Positions 37,571 through 49,630 of a stretch of DNA of 64,000 bases are shown one piece after another; position 1 is the stretch's first letter; every line of letters starts with the position of its first letter. The position numbers and the translations under genes are program-made. Source of the stretch: Nemophila menziesii. Taxonomy: Eukaryota > Streptophyta > Magnoliopsida > Boraginales > Hydrophyllaceae. The notes under the pieces are model-generated. The model saw nothing but the letters and a program-made list of their open reading frames with translations, was not told the DNA's origin and did no database searches. The stretch is from contig JARWIR010000008.1 in assembly GCA_029959085.1 (NCBI GenBank), positions 16,602,001 through 16,666,000 of the forward strand. Reading direction: 5' to 3'.

Positions 37571-39749
37571 TCATAAATTAACATTACAAGACCTTTTGTT
37601 GTGATATCCCATTTGATTACAACGACCACATCGTATCTTAGGTCTAAGCATTTCTATCTGAGATAACTTACGCTTAGTTGTAGGTCTGCCAGGTTGGATT
37701 TTGCAAATAGGAGGTAACACATGCTCATCATTAGCTGATTCTGGCCTGTTACAAAACGTGGTTATTGCAGGTATTTTACTGGCATACACTGCTTGAAGTG
37801 TTGTAGTATAAAAGTACTGCTCCACATAATCATATTTAGTGTCTGGTTTTGAGAAAGATAACGCTCGTACAGCGTGAATGCACGGAAAGCCGTCTATTTT
37901 CCACCTACCACATGAGCATGTTCTTCGAGTAATGTCTACCATCATTCTCGGATCACACAAAACCTCAAAAACGTTTTCACTTGACTGTGCAACCTCCCAT
38001 GTACGTGATTGCTGATACTTTTCATTGTAATCAATCTGTTTTAACGGGGCTAAAAATGTTTTACAACTTACATAGAGAACAGACCTGTCATATGTATTTG
38101 ACATTACCAAAAGTCTGAGCTTATCTACTACCTGAGCAACTGGAAGTCCACGAATTGGTAAAATCCAGCTATTCAAGGATTCAGCTGCGTTAGAAGTGTG
38201 TTCACCGTACCTATTCCCCGGGAAAAATGCATTCGTGAAATTCTTAAGGGGTAGATTGTCTAAAAAATCTATTGCTTTGTCAGCACCGAGACGAAAAAAC
38301 TCTGCCACATATGTCTCGAATAAATCAACATTTGGAGCCTTAGCGCATTGTTCAAAACACCATAGCGCCGCTTTACGATCCTTGCCAGATAGTTTCGTAA
38401 TCAAATTACCTTTTATGTGACGATAACAGAACGAATGGTGTGCCTGGGGGAATATATTCTTTACCCCGTTAATAAGGCCAGGGTGCCGGTCAGATATAAA
38501 TACAAGATCAGGCCTGCTAATGAGAGGTCGAAGGAAAACCAGAAACGATGCCCAATTCTCGGTATCTTCAGCTCTGACAATTGAGAATGCGATTGGTACG
38601 AGACCTGAAATATAATTATTAGTAACTCCATACCAAATAAAAAAGGGGTTAACAGGTACACATACCATTATTCCCATCCTTTGCTACCGCGGTTAGTAGC
38701 GTACCCTTGAATTTGTTCTTTAAAAAAGTCCCATCCATAAACACCATCGGACGACAATAGCGGAATCCGTCTAGGGAAGCCCCAAACGCAAAATGTGCAC
38801 GCTCAAAGGTTCCATGAATCGGGTCAGTCTCCAACAAATACGCCCCTTCCGGATCAGCAACCTTTATCATATCAAAATACTCTTTTATAATATGGTATGA
38901 TTCTCCCGGATCGCCATTAATATCAAGCTTCGCATTAGTGAGTGCATCGTACGCCCTCTTGTACTTGATAGTGAACCCATAACTCTCACGTACCCTATGT
39001 ATTACTTCTTTAGGCTTCATGTCAAGGCGAGACCTCGCTTCATCTAATATTAGATCTTTTACTAGACCGGACGTCATTCTTGGCGTAACCATTCTACGCT
39101 CCGGCGTGGTACAGGTATGAACATTTTTAAAAGTCTTAACATAAAGAAGACCGTCTTTAGATGAAATAGATGCATAAATCCACCATAGACACCCACTGGT
39201 TTTACGATATAAACAGTGCGCACCGTATTTGGAATGGTTATTATGCGAGGCCTTTACCAAGTAACCTGTCTCACACTGATACTTTGCAATCGCATTACGG
39301 AGTTGTGGGAACCCACCAGGGAAGCAAGTACCAACATCACCAAGGCAATAAGGCCAGTCACGACTAAGTAGATTATTCTCACGATGGACGAAAAATGATG
39401 GTTCCATGTCGGGTATGATACTCTCATTAGGGATAGACTTATCAGATAAGAAATTTGGTTCATCATCTAAGCGTCTAGACGATAAGCTTACCCGTCCTCC
39501 AACGAGAATATCAACCTCGACCGCCGAATCACGTTCTATAAGCCATAACAACGCAGCGTAGTCACCTTGGCAATCAAATTTACATCCAACATGACGGCCC
39601 AACGAGTAATGATAAACCAGTGAAGCTTCGTCCAATTGTTTCCATTTTGTCGAAACGTATTGAACCAATGAAGAAAAACACTCGAATAAACTAGCAGGTG
39701 CTATGTATTTGTCTTTGCCATGTTTGAAGATGTACATACACTTGTCCAT
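37571..39749 (-). CDS. MULE transposase (MURA type) with SWIM and CCHC zinc motifs
   Basis: Two exons on the minus strand, 39749-38666 and 38604-37571, joined within a Gly codon (DGNNG|LVPIAF), giving 705 aa. The start at 39749 has a good context (ACCATGG). Order: N-terminal region, a Mutator-type DNA-binding domain (about 160-240; ASHNNHSKYGAHCLYRKTSG), the MULE DDE core with Asp339 (FMDGTFLKNKFKG), Asp400 (ISDRHPGL) and Glu503 (SNAAESLNSW) all present plus the CYRH motif, then a SWIM zinc finger (CSCGRWKIDGFPCIHAV, C591/C593/C603/H605) and a terminal CCHC knuckle (CGRCNQMGYHNKRSC). It catalyses cut-and-paste transposition in the nucleus. Everything needed appears intact, unlike the cargo enzymes. 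It is the defining gene of the 32-kb element and corresponds to mudrA/vanA. Confidence 0.93.
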
Positions 39750-40641
39750 GGTTAATCTACATAAAACAACCAAAAATCGTCACGTAATGTTTGAAATCAA
39801 CTATCAACTTTGCAAACCAGTTTAACAACAATAAACCGTAATGTTCAAACTTTGAACATGACAGATTCATGGATGCCAAGATCATGAAATAAACCATATA
39901 CATATATACACTGCAATGGTGATGTATGCATATATCTGAAAAATGATGTACATTAATGACACCCTATTACAAAAGGATATGAGTCTACTGTTGTAATCAA
40001 AAGGATATATAAGCTTATGTCAACCCTATAGTACAAATGTTGTAATCAAAATAAAAATTAAACTCTGATATTCATACCAAAAAAACATGTATACTGCGAT
40101 CGGGAATATACCCATTATATAAATCTGATTATAGCTAAACAACTGAAAATGATATTGTACACAAAAAGAGAGAAAAAAAGGAGTGAAATAACATAACAAA
40201 ATAACATGCCTTCTGGTAGATTTTCGAGTGACAGATGTGGACTATCTAGTCAGAAAACATGCCCAAATCCCAGGGTGGATAAGATGATCAACTTGAATAT
40301 ACGAAGGATGAACAGTGAGGTCTTTTGGAAGAGGAAGAATTTGAATTTCAAATTCGAATTGTGAAGATATAATATAAAAATATCTTTCGGATTCGACAGA
40401 GTGAAAAGGTATGGTGATTTAAAAGTAATAAACGTGTCCTTTGCTGTTGCTGTGTAAGACCCATTAATGAAAAGCCAATGATGGGACATAATGGCGAGCC
40501 CTAGCAGTAAATGGGTTCCGTTACTTAGTTGAGTAGGAAAGTCTCTGAAAAGCACTATTAGGCCTTTAAAGCATTTGTTTCTTAAACGGGCCTTAGAATA
40601 TAAAGTTGCCACTTAGTTGGGCTGGTTTTTGATATTTCCTC
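39750..40641 (-). promoter_or_regulatory. Transposase promoter and right terminus of the MULE
   Basis: Non-coding region between the transposase start and the right element end (...GATATTTCCTC). It is AT-rich and free of dense palindrome sites. The terminal 60 bp share only short matches with the left terminus (GGAAAT, AAAAG/AAAAAC, AACTAAG). Confidence 0.5.
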
Positions 40642-40651
40642 AAAAAAAAAA
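40642..40651. repeat. Right target-site duplication of giant MULE (A10)
   Basis: Ten A residues following CTC at 40641, equal in length to the left run at 8665-8674. Confidence 0.6.
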
Positions 40652-41167
40652 GTCTTTCTTATATTGGATTGTCTAAAAATAACCTATACCTTTATTTTAA
40701 AATTTTAAAATTCATTATAGCAATTTTCTAATTAAGTTAATGATATATATCTTTTAATGATATATATATCTTTTAATGATATATATCTTGCTATTGTAAT
40801 TAAAGGTTATGATTTACCTATTATACTATCCAATATTAAATAAAAGTTTTATCCATCCAAATTTTCCAATTCTTTTGAAATTTTCTAATTCCTAAAATCA
40901 AAACAGTATTATAGATAAGATGGAACTAATAGTCGTTTTTTTTTCAAGCAATCAAAACAAATGTCATAGATATTAGATATCATTCATTCATCCAATTACA
41001 CAAACCAGACCAGACCAACAAAAATTTAAACAAACCAGACCAAAAGAAAAAAAAATGTTTAAAATGAACCGATTAAAGAACCCAGACACATATAATCATC
41101 TTACACAAAACACAGTAGTAAACCTTACACATTGATAAAAGTCTAAAATAAACATAATAAAATAAGG
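40652..41167. other. Flank between the MULE and SKP1-like gene 1
   Basis: AT-rich, with a tandem ATGATATATATCTTTTA motif at 40740-40790. From about 40895 (AAATCAAAACAGTATTATAG) to 41160 it is homologous to the 3' flanks of the other SKP1-like copies at 55451 and 60600. It holds no gene. Confidence 0.6.
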
Positions 41168-42046
41168 TCACTCGAACGCCCATGCATATTCCTTGCGCAC
41201 TTCCGCCTCCTCTTCTGGAGTAAAATCATTTTCGATGTTAAATGTCTTGCGGACCTCTTCTGGAGATTTAAGCATCATCAACTCTGCCGCAGCCTGACAG
41301 GTCAGATTAAAAAGGCTCTTGATATTCAGGTAGTTTGCAGCCATGATAATCTCAAATAGAGTGGACTCCTCAACCTTGATGAACTCCGTATCAAAGGATT
41401 TCATATCTTTATCAAAAGTATTATCATTAATGTCGGCCTTAGCTGTTGCCTCAACATGACGCTTACAATACTCAATCACCTTTGATAGTGTCTTACTTTT
41501 AACGTTAGGCAACGGGATGATTGTATTAGAGTAACCATCTTCGATCATGTGTTTGATAGTCTCTGACTCCATGGCCACCGCTTCCTCAACATCAAAGTTC
41601 TTTCCATCAGAGCTCTTTAACGTGATCCTCTTAACTTCATCTTTGATCACGTGCTTGATAATCTGTGACTCCATCACCACCTTTTCCTCCTCGCCATCAG
41701 AGCTCTTCAAGATGATCTTCTTAGCTTCATCTTCTGTCATGTGCTTGATAGTCTGTGGTGACTCCACGACCACCGCTTCCTCAACATCAAAGGTCTCGCC
41801 ATTAGATCTCTTCAACGTGCTCTTCTTAGCTTCATCTTCGATCATATGCTTTACAGTTTGTGACTCCACGACCACCGTTTCCTTAACATCTAAGCTCTCT
41901 CCATCAGATCTACTCAACGTGATGTTCTTAGTTTCATCGATCAGGTGTTTGATAGTTTGTGACTCCACGACCACCGCTTCCTCAACATCAATGCTCTCGC
42001 CATCAGATCTATTCAACGTGATATTCTTAGCTTCTGTAGAAGACAT
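41168..42046 (-). CDS. SKP1-like protein with five tandem N-terminal repeats
   Basis: Intronless, 292 aa. The C-terminal 155 residues are a normal SKP1/ASK protein: BTB/POZ-type N-part ([20 protein letters not shown]), [15 protein letters not shown], a linker, and the SKP1 dimerisation-type helices ([34 protein letters not shown]). SKP1 bridges F-box proteins to CUL1 in SCF ubiquitin ligases. Unusually, the first beta-strand/helix segment of about 30-35 residues is repeated five times, at residues 5-37, 38-71, 72-106, 107-136 and 137-170, each like AKxITLxSSDGExFDVEEAV. Usual length is about 150-170 aa. A TATA-like sequence (TATAAATAAT on the minus strand) lies about 110 bp upstream. The frame is fully open despite the expansion, which suggests it is translated or young. 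Confidence 0.85.
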   Translation of the reverse strand: MSSTEAKNITLNRSDGESIDVEEAVVVESQTIKHLIDETKNITLSRSDGESLDVKETVVVESQTVKHMIEDEAKKSTLKRSNGETFDVEEAVVVESPQTIKHMTEDEAKKIILKSSDGEEEKVVMESQIIKHVIKDEVKRITLKSSDGKNFDVEEAVAMESETIKHMIEDGYSNTIIPLPNVKSKTLSKVIEYCKRHVEATAKADINDNTFDKDMKSFDTEFIKVEESTLFEIIMAANYLNIKSLFNLTCQAAAELMMLKSPEEVRKTFNIENDFTPEEEAEVRKEYAWAFE

Positions 42047-42150
42047 TGTTTAGTTCTTTGAGAGAGAATTTGAAAGAGAAATTTAGTACAAACTCTAACC
42101 CTATACCCAAACAAACAAAGAATGTTTATGAGAAAGCATTGGCTATAAAG

Positions 42151-42161
42151 ATTATTTATAG
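42151..42161 (-). promoter_or_regulatory. TATA-like box of SKP1-like gene 1
   Basis: CTATAAATAAT on the minus strand, about 110 bp before the start codon. The same element occurs at equivalent positions before the two other SKP1-like copies (near 56284-56293 and 61428-61437). Confidence 0.6.
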
Positions 42162-42713
42162 AGAGCGGATGTGACGGTTAATGGATACACAAGGCCTAGT
42201 TTGGAATTCTTTTTGAAGTTATATATTTTGGAAAAGTTGTTTTATTTCCTTCTTTTTTGGTCAAACAAAAAATCATTTTATTTCCATTAGAACATTTTCT
42301 TTCCTTTGAGGTTTTTCTACCCTTAGTTTTAATTTATATTCCTATTTGTAGTTTTAACTTTTTTTCTTGTTTATGCGAAAAAAAATGTAACTTGTTTACG
42401 ACTACTTTATCTTATTTCCAATTATAGATCGAGTATGTTTTATTAAAAATATTTAAGAAATAATTACTAATTAGATATATAATCCAACAAATTATGTTTT
42501 AAAAAATTTAATTTAAAAATTTAGATAAATAAGGTTTAAAATATTATTTTAAACTTATAATATACCTAATATAATTTTATAAAATAAATAATAAATATAA
42601 AAAATATAACAAAAAATAAAATTAAGGTTAGTTTGGATTGAGATAAATGGAAAGAAGTGAATGGAATAAAAATGATTTTTAAATTTTTACATTCTTTGTA
42701 TTAAAATATGAGA
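42162..42713. other. Upstream flank of SKP1-like gene 1
   Basis: The first 200 bp (AATGGATACACAAGGCCTAGTTTGG onward) are homologous to the upstream flanks of the other two SKP1-like genes at 56320 and 61460. After about 42380 it becomes very AT-rich. No gene is present. Confidence 0.6.
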
Positions 42714-43440
42714 TTATTACCCAAAGGGTCTTGAAGAGACCACCTCGTGACCTAACAAAACCGGTTCTATACCCTATTCTTACTAAAGGCCATAAACTAA
42801 TTTTAACACTATAAGCAAAAAATCTAATTACATTTTTACCTCTTTTTTATTTTTTATTTCTCTATATATATTATTTTTATTTCAGAAATATTTTAAAACC
42901 TAATATTCTTCTCTAACCTAAAAAATTTCCTGCCTTCTCTCATTCCATGTAAAAAAAATCAACGCTCTCTTCTTCGTTCAAAGCCATGGCTGCTAGAGAA
43001 GACTCGTGGTGGAGCTCCGGCTATCCTGTGTGAAGAAGACGAAGCCGCCGAGTGAAGGAGATCATGGAGCTCGATGTCATGGCTGCTGGAGAAGACTCAC
43101 GGTGGTGCGAGGCCATGAGTTCCGGTAATGAAGCTGCTGGAGAAGACACACAGTGGTGCGAGTCACGCCCTGGACGGAGGCTTGGTTTGCACAGCTTCGA
43201 GATCCGGCCATGAGTTCCGGTAATGAAGCTTCGAGATCTGCTACAAGAGTTCCGCTTGGATCTGCTTTGTTTTTGTTGTCCGAAGAGACTCTGCAACTCT
43301 TGTATCTTCGTCTAATTTCAAAAATCACGGTCACACAGATTATCTCTGAGAAACTAGTTGGAATCAAAGCCAAGGGATACAAATTTCAAATAGAAAATGT
43401 TGATAACCTCACTCACTGATGGGAGGTTATGTTAAGGAAT
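42714..43440. repeat. Unclassified repeat-bearing stretch with gene-like base composition
   Basis: The left part (AAAGGGTCTTGAAGAGACCA, TTCTTACTAAAGGCC) is an inverted relative of 60190-60330. The right part (42970-43440) has higher GC and internal direct repeats, such as ATGGCTGCT(A/G)GAGAAGACTC three times and ATGAGTTCCGGTAATGAAGC twice. No known domain is visible in any frame. It may be a transposon terminus or a captured exon. Confidence 0.35.
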
Positions 43441-46400
43441 GATGCAAGAGGTAACACGTCAAGCTTAACGATGTTAAATAAAAGTCATTTCAATTGTAGA
43501 TTAGTTTATTACTTTCATGTCTTTTAAATTCTTAGTGTGAATTAGAGTAAATGTTATTTAAATGTTGGTGTTTTTGATGATTAGAGGAGTAAAGGTCTTG
43601 AGTTTGGGGTAGGTAGCGCGAAAAAGAATGAAAAATTTGGTTGTCAAAATAGGAGACAACCGGGAACCCGGTTATGGAGCTGTAGCCCCCAACTTTCTGA
43701 CCTATGCGGTGGAGACGCAAGGTGTTCGGTGCGTTTGAAGTCGCGCCCATCGACAGCCACCGGGAACCCGGTTGGTCATTGACCAGGAACCAGGTTATCA
43801 GTCACTTCAGAAGACCATAACTTGACGGTCGAAGGTCGGAATTAGCTTTTTCTCGAGCCTAAACCGCTTATTTTTTTAGCCCTATCCAATGGTGAAGTCA
43901 AAAAGGTCTGATGAACAGCTCAAACCTACTGTAATTGGAGGGGTTAGACGAAATTCGTGGTGCGAAATGAAGAAAAACAAAATTTTGAGAAAAATGGTAT
44001 CTCCGATGGAAAATCGGAGTAGTCCAATGGATCGGGAGCGCAATTTCCAATAAAAAATGAGTATAAATTTTGCAAGAATCCTAGGTGTAGGCTAGGAGAA
44101 ATCGCAAAAATAAGATGAAATATTTCTGCGCGAATACACAACACTTTTGCGTCCATCGATTTGGCTATTCGCGCGAATACCCAACCCGTTCGTCACAGGT
44201 CGGGAACCCGATTGCGAAAGCCCAATCTCTTACCTGTGCGGTGGGGACGCAACACAAATTTTGCGTCCAAAAAAAAAATCATAACCGGGTACCTGGTTTT
44301 CAAAAACGGGTGCCCGGTTTCCGTTGGTGAAAATTGACCTAAACCTTATAAAAACCTTATTTTTCCCTTTCCTTTGGCCTCCCACACATGAAACACTATT
44401 AATGACGAACCCAAGCTCAAAAAACACACAAATTCCATCATCAAAGCACCAAAATATCATCTATCCATCTCTCTAAACATCATCCAAACACACAATCAGA
44501 TCATAAATCTTCCCAAAATACCAAAGAATTCACACATAAATCCAAAAATTTTCCCTTCACCAAATCTTAAAGATATCCATTACACCTTTCCCAAACCTTG
44601 AAATAATTATGACCCAGCTAAGAAAACACCATAATTCATATCCATACACCTTCAAGAACACCAAAGTCACAAATTTCATCCAATACTTTTGGGAGTTCTT
44701 GAAGCTTTGAGTTTGGGGTCATCCGAGATGACCATGGAGGTTGGAAAAGGTATAAAGAACATGAGGAAGAAAGAAAGTTGGGTATTGAGGTAAGATTTTC
44801 ATAGAGAAGATGATGATTTAAAGGGCAAGGAAAAGATGAAGACTTGGGAAATATGACAAAAGAGTTCGAGGTAATGAAGAACACTTTATTCAAGATGAAC
44901 GTAACAATTAATGATCTTTATAGCTTGATAAAGAAGTATTCAGAACATCAACCTAAGACTACAAGTAATCGGCCTAGTGTCGATCCATATACGTTTCCTT
45001 CTCCCTTTTCTCATTATTAGTGTACATTAGTTTATTTGCTTTATTGAGTCTTTTCGAGTCGTGGGGACACGACTCATTTATTAGTTTAGGGTGGGGTTCG
45101 TTGCCTTATCCCAATTTTTATGTGTGTTATTTGTTTTTTTTCTTTCAATAAAATTAATTGAGGGTTGCGTTTGACTGTAGAGTATTTTTAATGTCCCCTT
45201 TAAACATACTTTTATGAATATATGATAGAAAGTAGTGGACTTAGGAGTTAGTATAAAACGCACCTTGATTGCATGCAAACATTAGGTAATTGATAAGAAA
45301 AATTAATGAACAATGCAAAAGAAGTAAACTTGTACTCAAGGAAAATGTGTGGTTTGTCGAACGTGAGATCCAAATTAGTAGAGAACCCACTTAGGTATGA
45401 ACTAGAGTCAAGCTATGTAACTAGGAAAATGATAGATACAGTTCTTTGTTAGCCATTTGAGACTTTTAGTCATCTATCTCATGATTTAATTATATCCGTC
45501 TTAGCCCAATTGGATATTAAAGCCTTTCATTTGTCGCCACGATATAAACTCATATCCACTTAGTTTATTAGGCATTTCCATATGACCCACACTTGAATCA
45601 AGATCCTGAGACTTCCTGTCTTGAGCTTGAGTTTGGGGTGGTGGGTTTCATCAATGAGAAATTACATTGGGAGGGAATTATACGTGTTTGTATTGAGGCG
45701 CAATTCTTGATGATGTATTATTTGTAACCTTTTGCCGGGATTGAATAAAAGTAATAAAAAGTTGTCAAAACAGTAGACAACCGGTAACCCGGCCATCACT
45801 AACCGGGAACCCGGTTATCAACTGTACAAAAAAAAGAGAAAAGAAATGAATATATATACACATAAATATATGAAAAATAAAGTAATCGACAAAGTGGAAG
45901 TTTAGAAATCAATATAGTGCTTATTGGGTAAACATGGGGACGCTAAATTAGTGCGTCAAATGGGTTGAGTGAGAACATATTCGAGTGTAAACTCAAGCTC
46001 TTGGACAGTTGTTGATGGTAAGTGAGGAGGGAGCCAAAAGCTCACTTCAAATTTACCAAATATACATACAATACCGTCCCTCAGCCTACGCTAAAACCTT
46101 AAAGTCCTCGTGATTCCTAAAAACATAGTGGATTTATAATTCAGCCAATATGGAGTATTCTAAGTGGAGCGTTCAAAGCGAGTAAGGATTTAGGAACACC
46201 CTATAGCCACCATATTGAGATAAGTACAAGCGTAACCTTCTAGCATTGCGAATTTAATTTTGGATTGATATTATTTGTGTTTGATTTTGCATGACATGTG
46301 TATGTGTATATTAATTCCTAGGTCATACTATATGAGATTTGTTTTAATGTGCTTTGGGTATTATTTACTAGATTCTGCATTTATGTGTTCACCTAAATCC

Positions 46401-46452
46401 TTTGTTTTTATTTTACTTTGTCGGGACGACAAAGGTTTGAGTTTGGGTTCTT
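43441..46452 (+). mobile_element. Probable non-coding internal region of a gypsy element
   Basis: No coding domain is found. It ends in AAAGGTTTGAGTTTGGGTTC directly before an LTR start at 46453, the position of a polypurine-type 3' region. Several ACCGGGAACCCGGTT palindromes and decayed versions occur near 43663, 43761, 44200, 44290 and 45780. Phrases such as GAGTTTGGGGT recur at 43600, 44710 and 45630, as in the 3' leader of large plant gypsy elements. The assignment is by context only. Confidence 0.4.
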
Positions 46453-47330
46453 GATGTCTCCCTTTTTGTTCTAAATAAATTCCCTTAGGAGACATCATTT
46501 TAGGTGAATAATAGACTTATTTGATAAACTTTTAATCTTTTTTCATTATATTTCATTTTCTCTCCTTGGAGTTACAATGTTTCATTTTTAGAGCTTTTGC
46601 ACGTTAATTTGTTTATTTTTATTGTAAATTTCTTAGGTACATGGATGCTAGGGATCACCAAGACAAGGAGGAGAATCGAGAATTAAAGTCTTAGATCGAG
46701 CGGAGAAGTCAAAGGCGAGAAAAGATTTCCAGAAAAGTTGACTAGAAAAGCTACAAATCTGGAAGGCTGTTACTAATTGATGTATTCGAGCCACTTAGTT
46801 TGAAATCTTAATGAAACAAACCAATTAAGAGGCATTCAGATCTGAATTGGCCAGGGAAAACAATCAGTCTGATTGATCCAATGTCTTAATGAACCAGATT
46901 AAGATCTCATTAAGTGCAAACAAACACCCCCTAAGTCTGAATCATTCAGACACTGCCTCTTAACAGAATAAGTTCTATTCAGCTGTTCATTCAGCATTCA
47001 GCACTTATTACTTAAAAAACAAACGACACCTTAGACACTGATTCAGCCTTTGGGTCGTGAAATAAGGAATTTGCCATTATGAATTAGGAAGATTTTTCAA
47101 TTAGAATGAGTTGATTTGGAGGTGATATGTAAAAGTTACAGCCGTTTTACTAAGGGCTGCACACCAGTTATGGGAATTAATAGAATGGATTTGGGTTTTT
47201 TTATTATGTTGATTATATTCATTAAGTAAAAAGCCCATTCCTTCTTTTTATTATAAATAGGTATTTAGACCTCTTTTCTAAACATCAGATATTACAATTT
47301 CATTCTACGCTAGTTAAATTAAACCCTAAT
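46453..47330 (+). repeat. Plus-strand LTR of the same gypsy family, truncated
   Basis: Starts with the family hairpin TGATGTCTCC...GGAGACATCA (46453-46498) and then follows the LTR sequence seen in reverse at 2918 and lower (TAGAGCTTTTGCACG; GAGAAGTCAAAGGCGAG). A different sequence of about 235 bp (about 46800-47035; AATCTTAATGAAACAAACC ... TTAAAAAACAAACGACACC) interrupts it and looks like a hAT-type MITE, though its ends are not certain. Confidence 0.6.
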
Positions 47331-48340
47331 GACTATCCAGTTATGCAAGCCCTTCCGGATCAATACCACACACTAGACGACTATGTTGTGTTTTCTATAA
47401 TTGAATCCCCCTTCTGGGTGTTAACTCAATTACTATGGTAATCCTATACATGCGCATCACAAGAACTACAGACATTAATTCAAAGCACATAATACAAAGC
47501 TATCACTACTAAAATTTAGTTAAATGTAAAAGGACATCCCAAATTATATAACATATAGAACAAGTCTAAGGTTTATACCCATATGATAATCTCAAGCTAA
47601 ATATATTAGTTCATATGAAAGAGAATACAAAATTAAAAACGGGAAGTGTTGGAGTGGAATGAACCACTTCCAAGCTCCTTCTTCTCTTCTTCTCTCTTGA
47701 TCTAGGCTTCCTCATGGTCTTTAGATGATTAGGGACTGACCAAGGATGATTTTTTTAAGGTATGAATGGATATATATAGGCTATTAGTTGAAATATGGAG
47801 TAATCCCCATGTTAAGGAGTCTTAGTCTTACCGAAATTCGTATACCTAAATTGTAGGACAAGATAAACCTTAACAGATATTGATTTGGTCATATCTCCTT
47901 GGTTACTTATCGGAATTTAATGTTCTTTATATAGAAACGATCGCGTTTGAAAGATCTATCTTCTAATTTAAAAATATCCTCCTAATTCATGACCTAGTTT
48001 CTGCATCAATTTAACTAGTGGACGTATGTGTAGTTTTAGCAGCTTCTTTTCTTTCCAAGTATATCCAAACTTATCCTTCTTTACTTTGACTAAGGGATTT
48101 CCTTTACATTTTCACTTCAAATCAGTTTTCATAGGTGTAATAGCTTCCATATACCTAAGTGCTACACAATACACACACAAATTACGTGCAAAAGCTCACA
48201 AAATAGCAAAACACCTAAAACTAGACAAGAAAGTGTAAAGTATGAATAAATGGAGGAAAATCTCAAAATTAACTACTAAATATCCCTAAACTGATGTCTC
48301 AAGTATGGATTAATATATCACATATATGGATTCATCAATT
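47330..48340 (-). repeat. Minus-strand LTR fragment of the same gypsy family
   Basis: ACCCTAATGACTATCCAGTT and ACACACTAGACGACTAT match the LTR at 6680-6740, and the right end (48294-48340) is a decayed terminal hairpin starting TGATGTCTCAAG. It lies head to head with the plus-strand LTR at 46453. As a 3' LTR it belongs with the reverse-transcriptase remnant to its right. Confidence 0.6.
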
Positions 48341-48344
48341 CCCT

Positions 48345-49630
48345 TCCTATCTCATACCTTGATATAGAACTCTTTAGGAAGTAATACCCAACAGATCAAC
48401 CTCGGCTTGGTGTCTTTCTTTGTCATTTAATATATGATGTTGTGTGGTATGTATATAATAACCTTTTCCTAATCAAGTAGGGACGCATTTTGTCAAATGT
48501 ATAAATTATCACTAAAAAAATTCCTAATCGACATAGTGTGATTCAAGTGATCAGTTGAACAGGTCTTGCTAGCATAATCAATACTATAAAAGAGTTTATC
48601 TCACCTATAACCGAGAACGACCTCCAAATCTGATTTATAAGCATTGAGCATTAGTTCAAATGTGAGATTCCAATCGGGCAAAGAGATTAGAAGTGCGTAA
48701 ATAAGTTTATGTGTAAGCGCTACAAATTTCTCCATGCAAGCTTTTTCAAATACAAAGGGAACATCCTTCTAAAGAAGACTATATTATGACTTCTCAACCT
48801 TGGAGAAATCTTAATAATATATCGATAAAATCCCGCATGCCACGGGAAACTCCTCACTTCTTTAAAAGAACCAAAGGTGGTAGTAATATCATCTCCTCGA
48901 TCTTATCTTGGTCTGCCTCCTTGCCCATAACAAAGACTTTATGTCAACAAAACAATCCCCTTATGGACCATGAAAAAATATTTTTCCCAATTCATACAAG
49001 GTTGATCTCCTTGCATCTCATCAATACTTTATCAATACGATCGAGGGTGTCGTCGAAATCATCTCTAAAGACGGAGAAATCTTCCATCAACACCTCCAAG
49101 TAGTTGTCGATCATAAAGCATAACATTGACATCATGCACCGTTGAAACATCGTTGGTGCATTGCATAAGCCAAGTGACATTCTCTGATACACAAATGATC
49201 CAAAAAGGGTAAGTGAAAGTTGTTTTGTCTTCATCTACTGGTCAATTGCAATTTGATTGTACTTTAACCGTCGAGCAAGCACAACAATCTCTTTCCCAAT
49301 AACTTAGTCCAATATTTGATTTATAAAACGAAGGAAGTGATCCTTCCTTGTCACCTTGTTAAACTTTCGATAATTTATGAACACTCTCTAACCCACAATG
49401 GTTCGAGTTGTCTTTCTTCGTTCTTCAAGTTAATCGATGTTGTCATGTTGTTATTTTGTCACACATTGCACCAGACGTACCCCTTCAGTACTTACATGAG
49501 AGAGGATTACCGTCACATCAAGTAGTTTAATAACTACTCACCTTACCGTTTTTCATTACCTACATCAACTTCGTTAAGGTTCCACTGACCTCGCATTCTC
49601 ATCTTCAAAGATGCTCTTATGTTGGCTAAA
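48345..49630 (-). pseudogene. Ty3/gypsy reverse transcriptase remnant
   Basis: The minus strand at 49234-48992 reads KTKQLSLTLFGSFVYQRMSL then GLCNAPTMFQRCMMSMLCFM, clearly a gypsy RT. The catalytic motif is altered (VLMEDFSVF where FMDDFSV is usual). Lower coordinates continue the RT thumb (NLV-IGKN...KEADQDKIE) with stops and frameshifts. It sits just upstream of the minus-strand LTR that ends at 48340, consistent with a truncated element. It is non-functional. Confidence 0.8.

Larger units (their letters stand above)
8675..40641. mobile_element. Giant Mutator-like element (MULE, non-TIR type), about 32 kb
   Basis: The element spans 31,967 bp between two A10 runs. Its ends are GGGGAAATTAATTATAAAAG on the left and, reading inward on the minus strand, GAGGAAATATCAAAAACCAG on the right. 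They are only weakly alike, so it is a non-TIR or degenerate-TIR MULE. It encodes an intact MURA-type transposase at the right end, three Ulp1-like paralogous genes on the plus strand and one RNase H1-like gene on the minus strand. The spacers hold palindromic repeat arrays that I do not find outside these borders. Plant MULEs with ULP-like cargo (Kaonashi) and VANDAL elements are known relatives in organisation. All five genes appear open, so it may be an autonomous or recently active copy (inference). Confidence 0.8.

Noticed and set aside
41547..42053. Open frame of 168 residues on the plus strand
   Set aside because: Antisense to the five-repeat SKP1-like gene; its Ser/Thr-rich repeats mirror the sense repeats.
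43153..43419. Open frame of 88 residues after internal repeats
   Set aside because: Unrecognised and not supported by splice sites or homology; kept only as an unclassified stretch.
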